A stretch of 64,000 nt of DNA from Phallusia fumigata (Eukaryota > Chordata > Ascidiacea > Phlebobranchia > Ascidiidae), in the NCBI GenBank assembly GCA_008931825.1, contig QXVZ01026324.1, positions 43,134 through 107,133 on the forward strand, in the 5' to 3' direction. Shown here piece after piece: positions 1 to 13,377 of the stretch. The translations under genes and the position numbers were made by a program. Numbering within the stretch: position 1 is the stretch's first letter; each line of letters begins with the position of its first letter. Below the pieces are notes generated by a model, which saw only the letters and a list, made by a program, of their open reading frames with translations, did not search any database and had not been told where the DNA came from.

Positions 1-601
1 AGGATGTTGAAATGTCAATAATAAACCCCAGAAGTTTCTCAGCTTTTGACCTGGTAAAGGTAAACTTCACAAAAACAAACCTGACAACTTCATTTGAAGA
101 AAGTCGTTCTTCTCTGATATCGAGAACACTGTAAGCATGTCTCGGCCGCAGACCAAGCTGTCTGTATTGCTCTTCATTGATTTTTATGTTCCCAGCGCCA
201 CAAGATGCACCCATAAGAAAACCAGCCTCCATACAACTTAATAGTTTTGCCCAGATCATTCCCGTATCGATGTTCTCTGTGTCTGGGTTGTTGCCTGATT
301 AACACAAGTGTATGTCGCTTTGTCAGCTTTTTGGTTTCATCATTAATTTTGCACAAACTGTGTTAACTAACAAAGCTGATGATACTAATTAATGAGGCCA
401 AGCACATTTTTATTAAAATACATGTAATGTTGACAGTGTATTGGCCGAAAATCTTTGGCTACTGAAACAGAGATGATAAAAACAACGGAAACAATAAAAA
501 AATTTAAATTTCATTACACTTTCAGGCATAAGTAAATTGTATATTTTTAGACAAATGCCATTCTTGTATAATGTGTAATTCATAAAATAATAAATTAAAG
601 T
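1..601. repeat. Duplicated block, copy A (contig end)
   Basis: Positions 1-271 match 1633-1903 and positions 242-601 match 3600-3959 almost base for base, with part also at 1905 onward. The block ends at the single N at 602. It covers the calpain-15 catalytic-His exon and the intron upstream of it. Divergence is a few single-base changes, as expected between alleles. Confidence 0.85.
81..276 (-). other. CAPN15: Redundant copy of calpain-15 catalytic-His exon
   Basis: The exon runs from an AG acceptor (277-278) to a GT donor (79-80) and encodes the IWAKLL...[10 protein letters not shown] segment with the catalytic His. The same exon occurs at 1713-1903, partly at 1905-2017 and partly at 3600-3634. 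This is the only uninterrupted copy, but it lies downstream of the later exons 1332-1490 and 854-1016, so it is out of order for one transcript. It is best read as a redundant haplotype contig, not an extra coding exon. Confidence 0.8.
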
Positions 602-853
602 NAGTTCTGCAACACATAAAGTGTGCCAATACTCAAACACCATTAAAAACTGCAGCGTTTGATTTGGGAGTCGCAGATAAAAGTTGGTGAATATTTTTAA
701 AGCTTCTGAACATTTTAAAGATGATTGATGAAAAATTTGGAAATTATAAGCTGTAAAAAATGAAGGAGGTGTGTTTTGTAAAATACTGATGTCACAAACT
801 GTACATGATAAAAACAATAAACAGTTATAGACAAAGTTTTCAGTTTTATTTAC

Positions 854-3800
854 CTGGAAATTTGTTGAAACAATCCAAATTCCATCTCGCTACTTTCTTC
901 TACTGTAAGTAAATACGCTTTCAACTCCCCACTTGCTGACCCAGGGAATTTCCCTGCTACCCGGGTCTCATTCCAGCCCCGGCTCTGGATCTTGCAAACC
1001 AACGCTGTCAAAATACCTGTGGGAAAATATAAGTAAAAGTTAAACTATAAAGTTGAGCAGCAACGAGATACTTTGGTTGTTTGAATTCACTTGCAAGGTT
1101 CTCAGTTAAAAAAACGGAGTGAAAACAACATGTGTCTCTTTCAGAATGGACTAAAACATATGCCAACAAAACTGCACTGTGGCAGGTTGCGATAAAGCAA
1201 ACTTCTGGCTTAAGATAGAAATTAAACAAAATAAACACTCTAAAACGAAATCTGATTCCAGCCACGGCTGATGTCGTGGGTTTAAATCCCACATAACTTA
1301 TATTTAAGTCGGCAGTAGTTTTTATTCTCACTTGATCATGTCTTCGATGGTCATCCAGAAAGTTCCGTCCCCTCCTCTGTGCGGCTGCAATCTTCGTTCC
1401 AAATACTTGTTTTGTTGCCATAACAACGAGCCATCTGACCAATCACCTTCCCAGGAAAATAATCCCCATGGATTGCGGAGCTGCACCAATCTGTGTGTAG
1501 ATAAGTATTGTAGTTTGAAGGTAAAAGGTTAAACTAAAAATAGTTGTAACTTTTTCGATAACAATAACTGTAAATGTTTATTTATTTGAAGCTTGTAAAA
1601 AATAAAAACTGGAAATGCTAAACAGAAAAGTTAGGATGTTGAAATGTCAATAATAAACCCCAGAAGTTTCTCAGCTTTTGACCTGGTAAAGGTAAACTTC
1701 ACAAAAACAAACCTGACAACTTCATTTGAAGAAAGTCGTTCTTCTCTGATATCGAGAACACTGTAAGCATGTCTCGGCCGCAGACCAAGCTGTCTGTATT
1801 GCTCTTCATTGATTTTTATGTTCCCAGCGCCACAAGATGCACCCATAAGAAAACCAGCCTCCATACAACTTAATAGTTTTGCCCAGATCATTCCCGTATC
1901 GATNGTATTGCTCTTCATTGATTTTTATGTTCCCAGCGCCACAAGATGCACCCATAAGAAAACCAGCCTCCATACAACTTAATAGTTTTGCCCAGATCAT
2001 TCCCGTATCGATATTCTCTGTGTCGGGGTTGTTGCCTGATTAACACAAGTGGATGTCACTTTGTCAGCTTTTTAGTTTCATCATTAATTTTGCACAAACT
2101 GTGTTAAGTAACAAAGCTGATGATACTAATTAATGAGGCCAAGCACATTTTTATTAAAATACATGTAATGTTGACAGTGTATTTGCCGAAAATCTTTGGC
2201 TACTGCAACAGAGATGATAAGAACAACGGAAACAATAAAAAATTTAAATTTCATTACACTTTCAGGCATAAGGAAATTGTATATTTTTAGATAAATGTCA
2301 TTCTTGTATGATATGTAATTCATAAAATAATAAATTAAAGTCCATGATTTGGCCAGAAATAAAAAAGGTCGTGCACTCTGGTTGAAAGATGGCCAGGTGG
2401 CTAGTGCAATCCCCTTGTGCTCGAAAGGTTGAGAGTTCTAATCCCGTCTCAGCCCCTTGGTTTTTCAGTATTTTTTGAGCATCATTGCTTTTGCAGATTC
2501 TTGCCCCAAGAGTTAAAAGATTGAAAACCATACTTACTGCTTTTACAAAGTTGGAAACTTTCACAAGGAGCNTCCATGACTCTGCTTTCATCGTCTTGTC
2601 GTTGATTTTCCATACTTAAGCACTGCAAACATCAATCTTACTGTATTGTATGTTTTAAATTTTGCTTCTGTGCACAAAACGTAATCAATAAAAAAATTTA
2701 CATCACTGTGGCACAGAAACAGGAAACAGTGACCGAAACATCATAGTTGAAAATATGCTAAGATACAACAATTGTCGGCACAATGGTAAAATACAATGGC
2801 AACAGGACATTAAAAACTTGGGTAGATCGACCAGGGGTAGAATATGTAACCTAACTGTATTAACTGCAACTAAACTGGTTAAGATTTTGACTAAGAAAAA
2901 AAACAGATCTTAAAAAGCACATCAACCTAAACAAAACCAGCAGGAATATTTTGTCATAAAAGTTACAATATTTTGGCAGTTTAACATCAGGGCCCTGCAA
3001 TGATCTTTTGCAGCATTGTAAGGCTTGAGCGTATTTGATGTTTAATTCTTATTTTGCTTTTTTTTGTCATCATGCTGTTTCAACCACTTCAACAATTTAA
3101 TCAGGCCGATGTTAAAAAATTTGTATACAGTTTAGGCCAGTGTTTTCCAACCTTTTTTGTACTAGCATCCTTTTGGATTCTAAAGTTTTTTATGTCGCCC
3201 CCACACACTTGGCCAGAGACAACTGCTTAATCTTCAGTACAAAATTAGCTTTCCTAACTCACCTAGCTAGCTTAGTGCTAAAAATATCTTGCATTGTGTT
3301 ATGAATGAAATTATGAAGAAAGCAAGTAATTTGGGATCCTGGTTTAGGCCCAAATTGCAAAGTTTAACTGAAAACGACAACCTTCCAACAATAGTAACAA
3401 ATAAAAAAACAGCAAGACTGTACTAACATAAACTTCAACCCAATACAACTCACAGCATTCGAATTCTGTCGTATAGTAGCTGCAGGTAGTGGTAGTGTTT
3501 CCATAGGTGCAAGTGGTTGAGGTTCTGGATGCCTTATGTCCACTGCAAAGCAATTTGTTAAATGCATAACAGCCTACCGATACTTTCAATTAGGTGGANT
3601 AGTTTTGCCCAGATCATTCCCGTATCGATGTTCTCTGTGTCTGGGTTGTTGCCTGATTAACACAAGTGTATGTCGCTTTGTCAGCTTTTTGGTTTCATCA
3701 TTAATTTTGCACAAACTGTGTTAACTAACAAAGCTGATGATACTAATTAATGAGGCCAAGCACATTTTTATTAAAATACATGTAATGTTGACAGTGTATT

Positions 3801-6800
3801 GGCCGAAAATCTTTGGCTACTGAAACAGAGATGATAAAAACAACGGAAACAATAAAAAAATTTAAATTTCATTACACTTTCAGGCATAAGTAAATTGTAT
3901 ATTTTTAGACAAATGCCATTCTTGTATAATGTGTAATTCATAAAATAATAAATTAAAGTCCATGATTTGGCCAGAAATAAAAAAGGTTGTGTGGTGCACT
4001 CTGGTTGAAAGATGGCCAAGTGGTTAGTGCAATCCCCTTGTGCTCAAAAGGTTGAGAGTTCTAATACTGTCTCAGCCCCTTGGTTTTTCAGTATCTTTTT
4101 AGCGTCATTGCTTTTGCAGATTCTTGCCCTAAGAGTTAAAAGAATGAAAACCATACTTACTGCTTTTACAAAGTTGGAAACTTTCACAAGGAGCTCCGGT
4201 CAATGACGCCAAACCTTCGATCGATCTTCCCGCTTGCAATGCTTCATAACATCCGTGAAGCTTAGCAAGCGCTTTCTCAATCAATGGAACCCAAAGTTGG
4301 CCTCGTTTAGACTGAAATTAAAAAGCAGGAAAGACTTTCCAACTGGTCTGTAATATGTTTGAAGGCCAACACTTTTACTTGTCAATATGATTTAATGCAT
4401 TCAAATTTAATCCTACGCCTGAAAATACAACAATCTATACAGGAGTATGCCATTTATCTCTTCCAAGTATAACTACTTAATAGCTGACCCAACGCTCTTA
4501 CATCGAGATGCATTGTTTACTATTTTAATGCATATGTAACTGGTTTATGGCAATGTATTTTATAGTTTTAATCTTCTTGCCATTATGAAGTGATGATGAC
4601 AACAAAATTGTTGAAGCGTTTGCATATAAATGTGTCCCTATGCACAAGCTCTCCAGCAGCTTTTTGCAAAGCATATTAATTTATTAACAAAAACCTGAAA
4701 TGTCTAACTTATTAGCTCGGTAAATTAACTACATGCCAGTCTCCTGAGTTCTCACTCACCTGTGAATAAATGAGACAATTGTTTTCATTACAAGGAAACA
4801 GATCATCGACGAACACAGTGTGCCAAATTCCGTTCTTACAAAGTCGGACAACGTAAACACCTTGGTCATTGTATTCTTTTGTGATCATGACTTTTTTAAG
4901 TAGTTCGGGTCGTTCAGCCAGAACTGACAATCCACTGAGGAACCTGAACGTCAATACAAAAAGTTGTAAAGTATAAAATAAGAAATTTATTTGAGATGTT
5001 GAGATGTAAGTGGATGTATCACAGCCTTGCACTTGTGTGGCCATGATTCTTATACTACCTAGTTCACTGTGTCTTCCTGAGCAAAAAGCTTAAGCTGCAT
5101 TTCCTTAACCCAGTCAGCCATGATAGGTAGCATTAAATCAGGTACAAATTTCACAAATATTCCCCCAGTCCTACAAAAAGCAATCAACTCACAAAGTAAA
5201 CAAACCAACATAGATGGAAGTAGTAAAATACAAATTGCTTTGCCTGCCTTGATATGATTCTTACACATTACTTTTGCACCAACAAAAGTTCGCTATGGTT
5301 TGAAAAAACACGTATAGAATTTACCAGCAGTTGCCTAACAGTCCTTGCTTGATGTCAGAAGGCCTGGGATTTCGCTGAAACACCATCCATGAATTTGCAT
5401 CTTCTAACTCAATCTGTCAAATAGGAAAACTGTACTGGACAACTGGGTCCTAACTATCTTACAAAGTTAATCTATATGAGGAGTTTAAACAGCATTGTCC
5501 TGTCCAAGGAAGTTAACAACAATATGGAATTTATACAAATCATGTTCAAATTACCAGGTTTTATCCTAGACTTTATATAAAGTTAAATCAATTCACATTT
5601 TATGAGAGAACAAAAAAAACATATAAATGTATACATGTCGTTTTATCCCATACACAAAGCAGCTTTGGATAAAAAACAGTTAAAAAACGATTTACTTTTT
5701 TCTCTTTTTTTACTTTAACAGATGTTTTCTTATTTTAACAATGAACTATAAACTTGTCGTGACAGAAAACATGCAAAAAAACTGTTGGTTGTTGTACCTC
5801 AATTGGTCTCCTCCATCTGTAGTTGTTGTTACTCCTCTGGCTTGACGGAAACATGAGTGATTTAATTGCAGGGGGAAACTCATCGTCAACAAAATTGTGC
5901 TGATTCTGAAATAGTAATTTTTAGATCACAGGTTACATGAAATAAATCTTGGTATTGTTTGGATTTTAGCAGAAATTTGACAAAACTTTGTGAATACAAA
6001 AGTACACTTCAAATAAATCTCAAGTTTGATGTAAATAAATGAATAAAAGTGTTTAAACATGTTGTTTTTAAAAAGCAATTCCATTAAATGGAAACTTTTG
6101 GTCCAACTTAAATATTATTTTTATTCTTATAACACACCAAAAAGTGTATCACTTTACCAAAAATAACCCTTGAAACTAATACTATATGTAAAACATAAAA
6201 AATTCAACTAAAATGGTTATTAGAAGTGTCAAATATTACAGGAAAATATTCAACATATAATTTATCTACAATGTAAACCATTTACCTCTCTGCAGTAAGT
6301 CATGATAAGACTCACACGCTCCATGACTCTGCTTTCATCGTCTTGTCGTTGATTTTCCATACTTAAGCACTGCAAACATCAATCTTACTGTATTGTATGT
6401 TTTAAATTTTGCTTCTGTGCACAAAACGTAATCAATAAAAAAAATTTACATCACTGTGGCACAGAAACAGGAAACAGTGACCGAAACATCATAGTTGAAA
6501 ATATGCTAAGATACAACAATTGTCGGCACAATGGTAAAATACAATGGCAACAGGACATTAAAAACTTGGGTAGATCGACCAGGGGTAGAATATGTAACCT
6601 AACTGTATTAACTGCAACTAAACTGGTTAAGATTTTGACTAAGAAAAAAAACAGATCTTAAAAAGCACATCAACCTAAACAAAACCAGCAGGAATATTTT
6701 GTCATAAAAGTTACAATATTTTGGCAGTTTAACATCAGGGCCCTGCAATGATCTTTTGCAGCATTGTAAGGCTTGAGCGTATTTGATGTTTAATTCTTAT

Positions 6801-9447
6801 TTTGCTTTTTTTTGTCATCATGCTGTTTCAACCACTTCAACAATTTAATCAGGCCGATGTTAAAAAAGTTGTGTACAGTTTAGGCCAGTGTTTTCCAACC
6901 TTTTTTGTACTAGCATCCTTTTGGATTCTAAAGTTTTTTATGTCGCCCCCACACACTTGGCCAGAGACAACTGCTTAATCTTCAGTACAAAATTAGCTTT
7001 CCTAACTCACCTAGCTAGCTTAGTGCTAAAAATATCTTGCATTGTGTTATGAATGAAATTATGAAGAAAGCAAGTAATTTGGGATCCTGGTTTAGGCCCA
7101 AATTGCAAAGTTTAACTGAAAACGACAACCTTCCAACAATAGTAACAAATAAAAAAACAGCAAGACTGTACTAACATAAACTTCAACCCAATACAACTCA
7201 CAGCATTCGAATTCTGTCGTATAGTAGCTGCAGGTAGTGGTAGTGTTTCCATAGGTGCAAGTGGTTGAGGTTCTGGATGCCTTATGTCCACTGCAAAGCA
7301 ATTTGTTAAATGCATAACAGCCTACCGATACTTTCAATTAGGTGGAGTTCGTTATTTGGCACTCATAATAAGGGAATTATGCATTTGGGTGATGAAAAAA
7401 CATGGACTTGTCTGGCAAAATCAATACAGCATTTGTGTAAACAAGCTTTTAAAACTGTAAATTATGCAATCATTATAATCAGACATCAAAGTTTTTGGCA
7501 GATAAGGTAAGATTAATTCAGTAATAAAGTGATGAACTAATTATAGCTTTAATTGTTGACAAATTATTGGTTAATGTATAATGAATTTTCTAACAAGCAT
7601 ATAAGCATGTATATACATGTATATATATTGCAAACGTTTAACACTGATTTCTATGACTTTTCCATGCAGTATTGTTATCACATTAAAAATAAACTAACTG
7701 TTTCTAATAAAATGGACCTAATTGTTTTTCAGGGCTTTTGTAAGATTTTGCAACCACTTACCTTGTGCATTTCCAAATACGGAACCTTGTGGACATGGCC
7801 GATTGCAAGCTTGGCACACATTAGAACTTGGTTCATTGTCAAAGGTACAAACTTGACATTTCCAACTAAAAATTACATACACAGTGTCATAGACATCTTG
7901 CGTATTTGTAAAACAATGTGCCTTGCACCATATCCTCCAATAGAGCATAGCAAGAGACCTATGCTGCATTCAAAGTCCTAGAGTCAGTAAATTTAATGTC
8001 ATCAACATCAAACCAATTAAGGACTTCAATGCAAATACTAGCTCAAAATATTTTTTTTGGCATTGGAATGAGTGAAATTTGATGCACACAACAGCAGTGC
8101 AACTTTACACTTTGGTAAAGTGGTAGACCAGGAAGAAATTTCCACATTATAGTTATGTTATATATTCATGATAAGTGCAGTATTTCTTTTTAGGTAGACC
8201 AGTGGTTCCAAACCATAATAATACTTTTTATCACTTCTTGTATAACAGGGACCAGGAAATGAATGAAAAGTTTCAAAAAAAAAGAATTCATCAAAAAAGT
8301 TTTGGAACCACTACTTTAGTGCAACTCTAGGTAACTAAAATAGGCTGTACCCGGGAATAAAAGCTTTATTGCTGAATGTTGAAGATGTTGAAGGATGATT
8401 TTGTGAAGTTGTTGAAATGTTTCCTGCATTTGATGTGGGGTAAACTTGACTTTGTCTTGATGAAGGGCCCGGTAGATTTTCCCTTGCATGACTCAAAGTA
8501 GGTTGTTGCATCATTCTAATTTCTTCTTCTCGATTTTCATTTTGAGCTGTGAAATAATGTTTGTAAATTGTTTATCTCAATTTGTTATGAGAGCGAAACA
8601 ACACAAACAAACAAACAAAACGTTTATTTTTTACTTTAATACTTCTGCATTATATTAAATCTATCATTAAAAGCAGTGTTACAAAAACATGTGGAATCAT
8701 TTACACACTAGAATGCTACAAGGGGGGAGTTTATGATACTTTAAACTAAAAAGGTTTTCGCTGATAAACAAAAGTAAAAAAGTGCTATTGCAGTCTATCT
8801 ACTAACAACATTACAACAGAAAAATTACCAGGTTCAGAGTAAAAATTCTCAATCAATTCAAGTGGCGAACTCTCTTCATTTGAAAAAAGACTTTCAACTC
8901 TCGGAGGAGGTTGTGGGGCTTGGCTGTTTGGAGATGATCGATATTCTTCAGGGGGAAAAAAACTCGACTGGCCAACAGGATGCCCACCACTTAATGGCGT
9001 TTGAGCGTCACCCGGTGGTGATGGTTTATTACCTTGCGGAGGTGCACCATAAATATCCTCTTCCATTTCTTCATCCGATGAAACTCTATCACCAAAACAA
9101 GCCCCAAAGCCAGGTTGTGATGCCTCTTCTTGCCCAAAGCTCTTTGGTATCATACTTTTTTCGCTTAAACCATTGAACTGCGGGTTCCCATTGCCAACAT
9201 TTATGGCAATTCCACCATTAAACACTGAAGAGGACTGAGATGGGGAGGTAGTACCAACTAATCCGGGGTAAACGGCATTAGGGGGGTAATGGGCGTCACC
9301 CAGGTTGGGGCAGCTTGCTGATGATGCGGTGGGTACAAGCATTTCCTGCGGGATAACTGGCATTGATATTTGTCTTGGACCAAGACATGCATCGCATTGT
9401 GATTTTCGCTCTTCATTTTTCAACGTACATCTTTGACATTCCCACAT
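854..9447 (-). CDS. CAPN15: Calpain-15 (small optic lobes type), 3' end incomplete
   Basis: Cysteine protease of the SOLH/calpain-15 family. Exons in transcript order: 8829-9447, 8351-8546, 7762-7865, 7202-7290, 6286-6369, 5798-5905, 5325-5413, 4760-4943, 4161-4311, 1713-1903 (cut by the N at 1904), 1332-1490, 854-1016. Phases agree at every junction. The start ATG at 9447 opens a RanBP2-type zinc finger ([11 protein letters not shown] then CDACLG); a second finger ([10 protein letters not shown] then CQAC) follows. A Ser/Pro/Gln-rich linker precedes the calpain core: NFVDDEFPP, catalytic Cys in LLGNCWFLSG, catalytic His in [10 protein letters not shown], catalytic Asn in LRNPWG. Only two zinc fingers are seen, fewer than I recall for fly or human relatives. 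The C-terminal domain lies beyond the window. The last visible exon carries an apparent frameshift near 1000, and the 3' part sits among duplicated contigs. Family call certain; gene integrity uncertain. Confidence 0.93.
1905..2571. repeat. Duplicated block, copy C, between two Ns
   Basis: This stretch repeats the calpain-15 catalytic-His exon (part), its upstream intron with a tRNA-like SINE head, and the start of the next exon (as at 4161), then stops at the N at 2572. It differs from 3600-4200 by scattered substitutions and small indels. Likely an allelic contig placed in tandem. Confidence 0.82.
2385..2475 (+). repeat. tRNA-like SINE head (second copy 4008-4095)
   Basis: A box-like TGGCCAGGTGGCTAGTGC is followed about 30 bases later by a B box-like GAGTTCTAATCCC, the spacing of a Ser/Leu-type tRNA promoter. 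No clean acceptor stem is evident, so this is a tRNA-derived SINE rather than a functional tRNA. The copy at 4008-4095 is the allelic or duplicated counterpart. Confidence 0.55.
2573..3598. repeat. Misplaced duplicate of 6320-7345
   Basis: About 1 kb nearly identical to 6320-7345, bounded by single Ns at 2572 and 3599. It carries a second copy of the 89-base calpain-15 exon (3454-3542, equal to 7202-7290) and part of the 6286-6369 exon. It sits between exons that should be adjacent in the transcript, so it is out of order. One A-run length difference and a few substitutions separate the copies. Confidence 0.85.
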
Positions 9448-9720
9448 TTCCTCTATGGATCATTTGCTCAACCAAACTGTAAGGTCTTGATCAGGTTAAT
9501 GTTGTTTAGGAATTTTCAGTATTAAGCTATCGACACTTATTACAAAGTAAACCTAGAAACCTAAAAACATATAACACAACATACACAATTTTAGTTTATT
9601 ATGCCATCTTATAATCCACTCAGGTTTAATCACAAACTAAATTATGAAGAAAATTTTTTGATATTGGATCAAGATTTATTTCCAACATTTTATACTTAAT
9701 TCACAATGAAAGTTTACCTG

Positions 9721-9777
9721 ACCTTACTTTTCCAACAGTCTACCTTATGCTGCCTACCTTACTTTTCCAACAGTCTA
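9721..9777. repeat. Direct 34-bp duplication upstream of calpain-15
   Basis: The word CCTTACTTTTCCAACAGTCT occurs twice, starting near 9722 and near 9756. It lies about 0.3 kb upstream of the calpain-15 start codon, in presumed 5' flanking DNA. No function is evident. Confidence 0.7.
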
Positions 9778-10967
9778 CAAAAACACATAAAAGCTCAAAA
9801 AGTAAACCAAACCGTTTTTCCTCTTTCTGCTATCAGAGTTTCTCCTGACAACAGTTTATAAGATGTAATATGGTTCTGTTTGTGTCAGATAATCAACGAC
9901 AAGCTCATTCAGATAAACTCAAAGTCAAATTTCTCCTTAACGAGAGATAGACTGCCCGTTTATAAACGATATTTTACAAAAGAAACCTTCTACCGGGGGA
10001 ATCCCCATTGACATCTCCCTGGCTTGAGGGTAGGGATATCTATGACGTCTTGGTTATTTTTGGTTTGGAAACGGCGAAATACGGAAAACTTTGACATTAC
10101 CTTGCTTGCGTCATTTGTCGGGTTTGCAAGAATACAACCAGCATTCGAACCAGCTGCCAAGAAGGCAATTTTTTTTGAAAGCGTGCATAAAATCACAACT
10201 GTAATAAAGCAGATTTTTCCTGAGTCACGTGTGTTGTTTTAATGTAGGCTACAACCGTTGCTGGTATCGGGCGGGGTTACGTGAAAATACTGAACAAACG
10301 TTTTGTCCCCATGGGTTGCATACTTAACAAGACTGTTTGTCGTTCAACAAGTGTTAAACCTTACAAAAATTACTAGTTTTGTCGTACTTATGCACTCGCA
10401 ACGATTTCGCTTTATTGCTCTAAAAAAGCCCATCGTTCTGGTGGGCGAAACGTCAGAAAAAATTACGTTATTTAACGAATACCCATTTGTGAGGTTTTTA
10501 AACTGGTTGAACGACAAGGGGTCTTGTTAAGGTTAACGTGAATCGGTTCTCAATTAAAATTATTTGAGTCAAGATAACCGGTTGTTGGATTATCCGAAAA
10601 ACAACGTTTAACAAACGTTTCCCGAGTCCAGTCACTTACAATGCACTAAAAATCACTTTCTTGTGGTCCCCAGTCAAATAACGCCTTACAATGACGGTGT
10701 ATCTGCAGTTCGTTCGACTTTGATCCACCAATTGTCCCCATTTTTGTCGCGCCCCACAACGTCCTAACGTTTGGCAGCTATTTCCGGCTTGGTAATTGCT
10801 TAGTGTCGACAATCCCTGGCACGCGTTTCACGGGTGGAACGCGAAGTAATTACTCATAGCACGCCAGGCGATTTAAGATTTCTTATTTCAATAATGTTTC
10901 TGTTTGATGTGATCAAATCTTTTACATTGTTCGTGTTCAGTTTGTTTAATGTAATAGTTTTAGAGAC

Positions 10968-11387
10968 CAGTGCTTCCCAACCTTTTCTGAGCGGTGACCC
11001 GCTATAATGATTTAAAATACCAGGCGACCCAACCAACCATTTTTTCCTAAACAACGAGATCAATCAAATTGCTTTTTACAATGTATCATTTATTTGCATT
11101 CACTTTTGCTCCATGGGACCGCAGGGCCTAGCCTAAGGATTTTATTGACAATGTCTGTGCAGTTAGCTATGGGCGCATAGCCTACGTACCTGACAAGACA
11201 GGTGAAGCAGGCCAAACCAGTTGTAACCTATGTGTGGTAAAAAGTCTCGGAAAAAATATCACAGATCTGTCTGCGTTTGTAAAAACATCACATATCTGTC
11301 GCGACCCCCAGAAAACCTCCCTGCGACCTCTTTTGGGGTCGCGACCCCCAGAAAACCTCCCTGCGACCCCCAGGTTGGGAACCACTG
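10968..11387. mobile_element. hAT-like non-autonomous element
   Basis: The left end CAGTGCTTCCCAACC and right end GGTTGGGAACCACTG are imperfect inverted repeats of the type found at hAT element termini. Inside, GCGACCCCCAGAAAACCTCC is repeated at 11301 and 11341 (40-base period). No transposase frame is visible. A clear 8-bp target duplication could not be confirmed. Confidence 0.6.
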
Positions 11388-11636
11388 TTTTAGAAATTGT
11401 TACTGTTGTGATTTAGAGGTTGGTTTACACGAACTTTTTAGTGACCAGCCTATTTTACCTATTTTACCTGTTTTATCTATTTTTATTTATTTGTCGATAA
11501 GTACAGTGCAATTGCAGCGCAAGCGATAGAGGGCACTCTAACTTGCATCTCACCAGCGTTTTATAGCAAAGGTGCATTAGTGCAGAAATCGTGACCACGG
11601 ATGCTTAATACAGACGATTCCAGTTTCGGATAAACT

Positions 11637-11807
11637 ATAATAGAGCTGAAGCTTGCAGCAAACTCAAATCAGTCTTTGTATTTCTTATAATAGAATCTAT
11701 TTGAATAAGAACCGATGATGCCATTTCTTTGGCGAAATCGATTTTTTTACTTGCAATAGGAAATACACAAACTGATTTGAGTGTGCTGCAAGCTTCAGCT
11801 CTATTAT
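11637..11807. mobile_element. Hairpin MITE, ~37-bp inverted arms
   Basis: The left arm (11637-11673, containing AGAGCTGAAGCTTGCAGCA) and right arm (11771-11807, containing TGCTGCAAGCTTCAGCTCT) are near-perfect reverse complements separated by about 97 bases. No coding potential. Likely a miniature inverted-repeat element. Confidence 0.7.
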
Positions 11808-13377
11808 AGCGTTTTATAGATTATATCGATTAACCCACCAAAAGCAAACCAGCGTATTAAGTTTCAGCTGGTACAAATCTACACTAGGTTCACACAAAGA
11901 AAGTGGCGCGCGTAGTTAAGATATTAACATTTAAACATAATTTGACTGTGTCGCTATAATTTTTGTTCACCAAGCGAAATCAACTCCACTTAACTCATTA
12001 ATTTAAAAGTGGATTTATTCACTGACTGTATAGAATTAGAAATTTGGAATTATTTTACGTTGGAGAGAAGTGGCCATAAACTTATTTGTGCGAACAATAT
12101 CTTCTGTTGAACCTCACACTCTTTATCAAACACAGTGGAATATTATTTAGGTCCCCCTGGCCATGGTCGGATTAATGATTTATCTAAATAAACACGCGCT
12201 TAGGGCATCAAGAGAATACACAAAAACTTTTCATGCCGAATTTTCAGTGGTGTCTCAGTGTCTTATTGTTCCGCTGTAAGTTAATACTTGTCTGCTATGA
12301 ATGTAAATATTTCGACAATACAACATCAATTCGGATTTTCGTCAAAAGAGCTTTCAGCGCCATCCCCACAGCCTGTCACGATTGCTTCACTCGCCACCCA
12401 CTCACACTTCAGTCACGAACCACCACTAAATGGGCACCAAGGTCTGAAGTGCTCAGGGTCTCGAAATGGGCTTAATCCCACGCTGCCCAGGACTGATTTT
12501 ACCAACATTTACCCAGTGCTGATTCCTTGACGAGCACAAACATAATTTTATTCGCAGCTTTCGATGACAAAAAGAGACAAATTTTGAAGCAGCCACAATC
12601 CAGACAACAGCAATGATGTGGTTCAAAAATAAGTCTTAACAAAAAAATGCGGAAATTCAAAAAACAAACACTGAAGTAAGAACACTGCTTTGATTTTAAA
12701 ATTTTTTTTGCAAGCATCCATGTTGCCTGAAGCTTATAGATAGGAGGTATATATAGAAGCGTTTGCAACATAAGCAACTACAAACGTCTAAATGTGGTTA
12801 TCGAATAAATCGTTAACAACGAATAAAATGACGTCGAAATTAAATTTGTACACAGTTCTTGTAATAGCAACTATTATAGTATGTCTAAACTGTAGAAAAT
12901 GATGTCATTGTATAAAGTATACAACCACACAAGCAAACAAATACTAAAATTAGCTGGCCAGATTTCCGACAAAAATATGTGTTCACAAATCCTCAGTAAA
13001 GCTGCTTTTCAAAAAAAATACTGAAATGTCAAGGCGGCAAAAATATGTGCGTCGACAAAATAAATACTTCACCTTTTATTTAGGAACAGACATAAAATTG
13101 GAAAAAAAAATTTTCAAATGTCGAAACGGCAAAAAATGAACGAGGGAATGTAAAAGCAATATCGAAAGCACTTTAAGGCCCAACATGTTTAAAAATAAAC
13201 CATGGCAACAAAAAATAGACTGGCTCTTACTGCATAAAGTGCAAATGGGCTTGACAATGCGTGTAAATTACCAGTTTTTAAACCATTTTCGCAAAGGTCA
13301 GCCCTTAAAGACAGATCGTTTGAAGTAGGTCAGATTCAACTTAACAGATCAACCTAAAATCGCATTTGCAATGGATT

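Larger units (their letters stand above)
9448..13377. other. Intergenic region with repeats, no gene seen
   Basis: This lies between the calpain-15 start and the PCYOX1 stop. Short open frames are present (for example around 10024-10242 and 12233-12530) but none matches a family I recognise or has convincing splice context. It contains a copy of the 170-bp dispersed repeat (10680-10800), a hAT-like element (10968-11387) and a hairpin element (11637-11807). Confidence 0.6.

Noticed and set aside
10024-10242. Small plus-strand frame and overlapping minus-strand frame
   Set aside because: Neither has splice support, a recognised domain or flanking signals.
11230-11529. 99-codon plus-strand frame
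   Set aside because: It is made largely of the hAT-like element and its 40-bp internal repeat, with no family resemblance.
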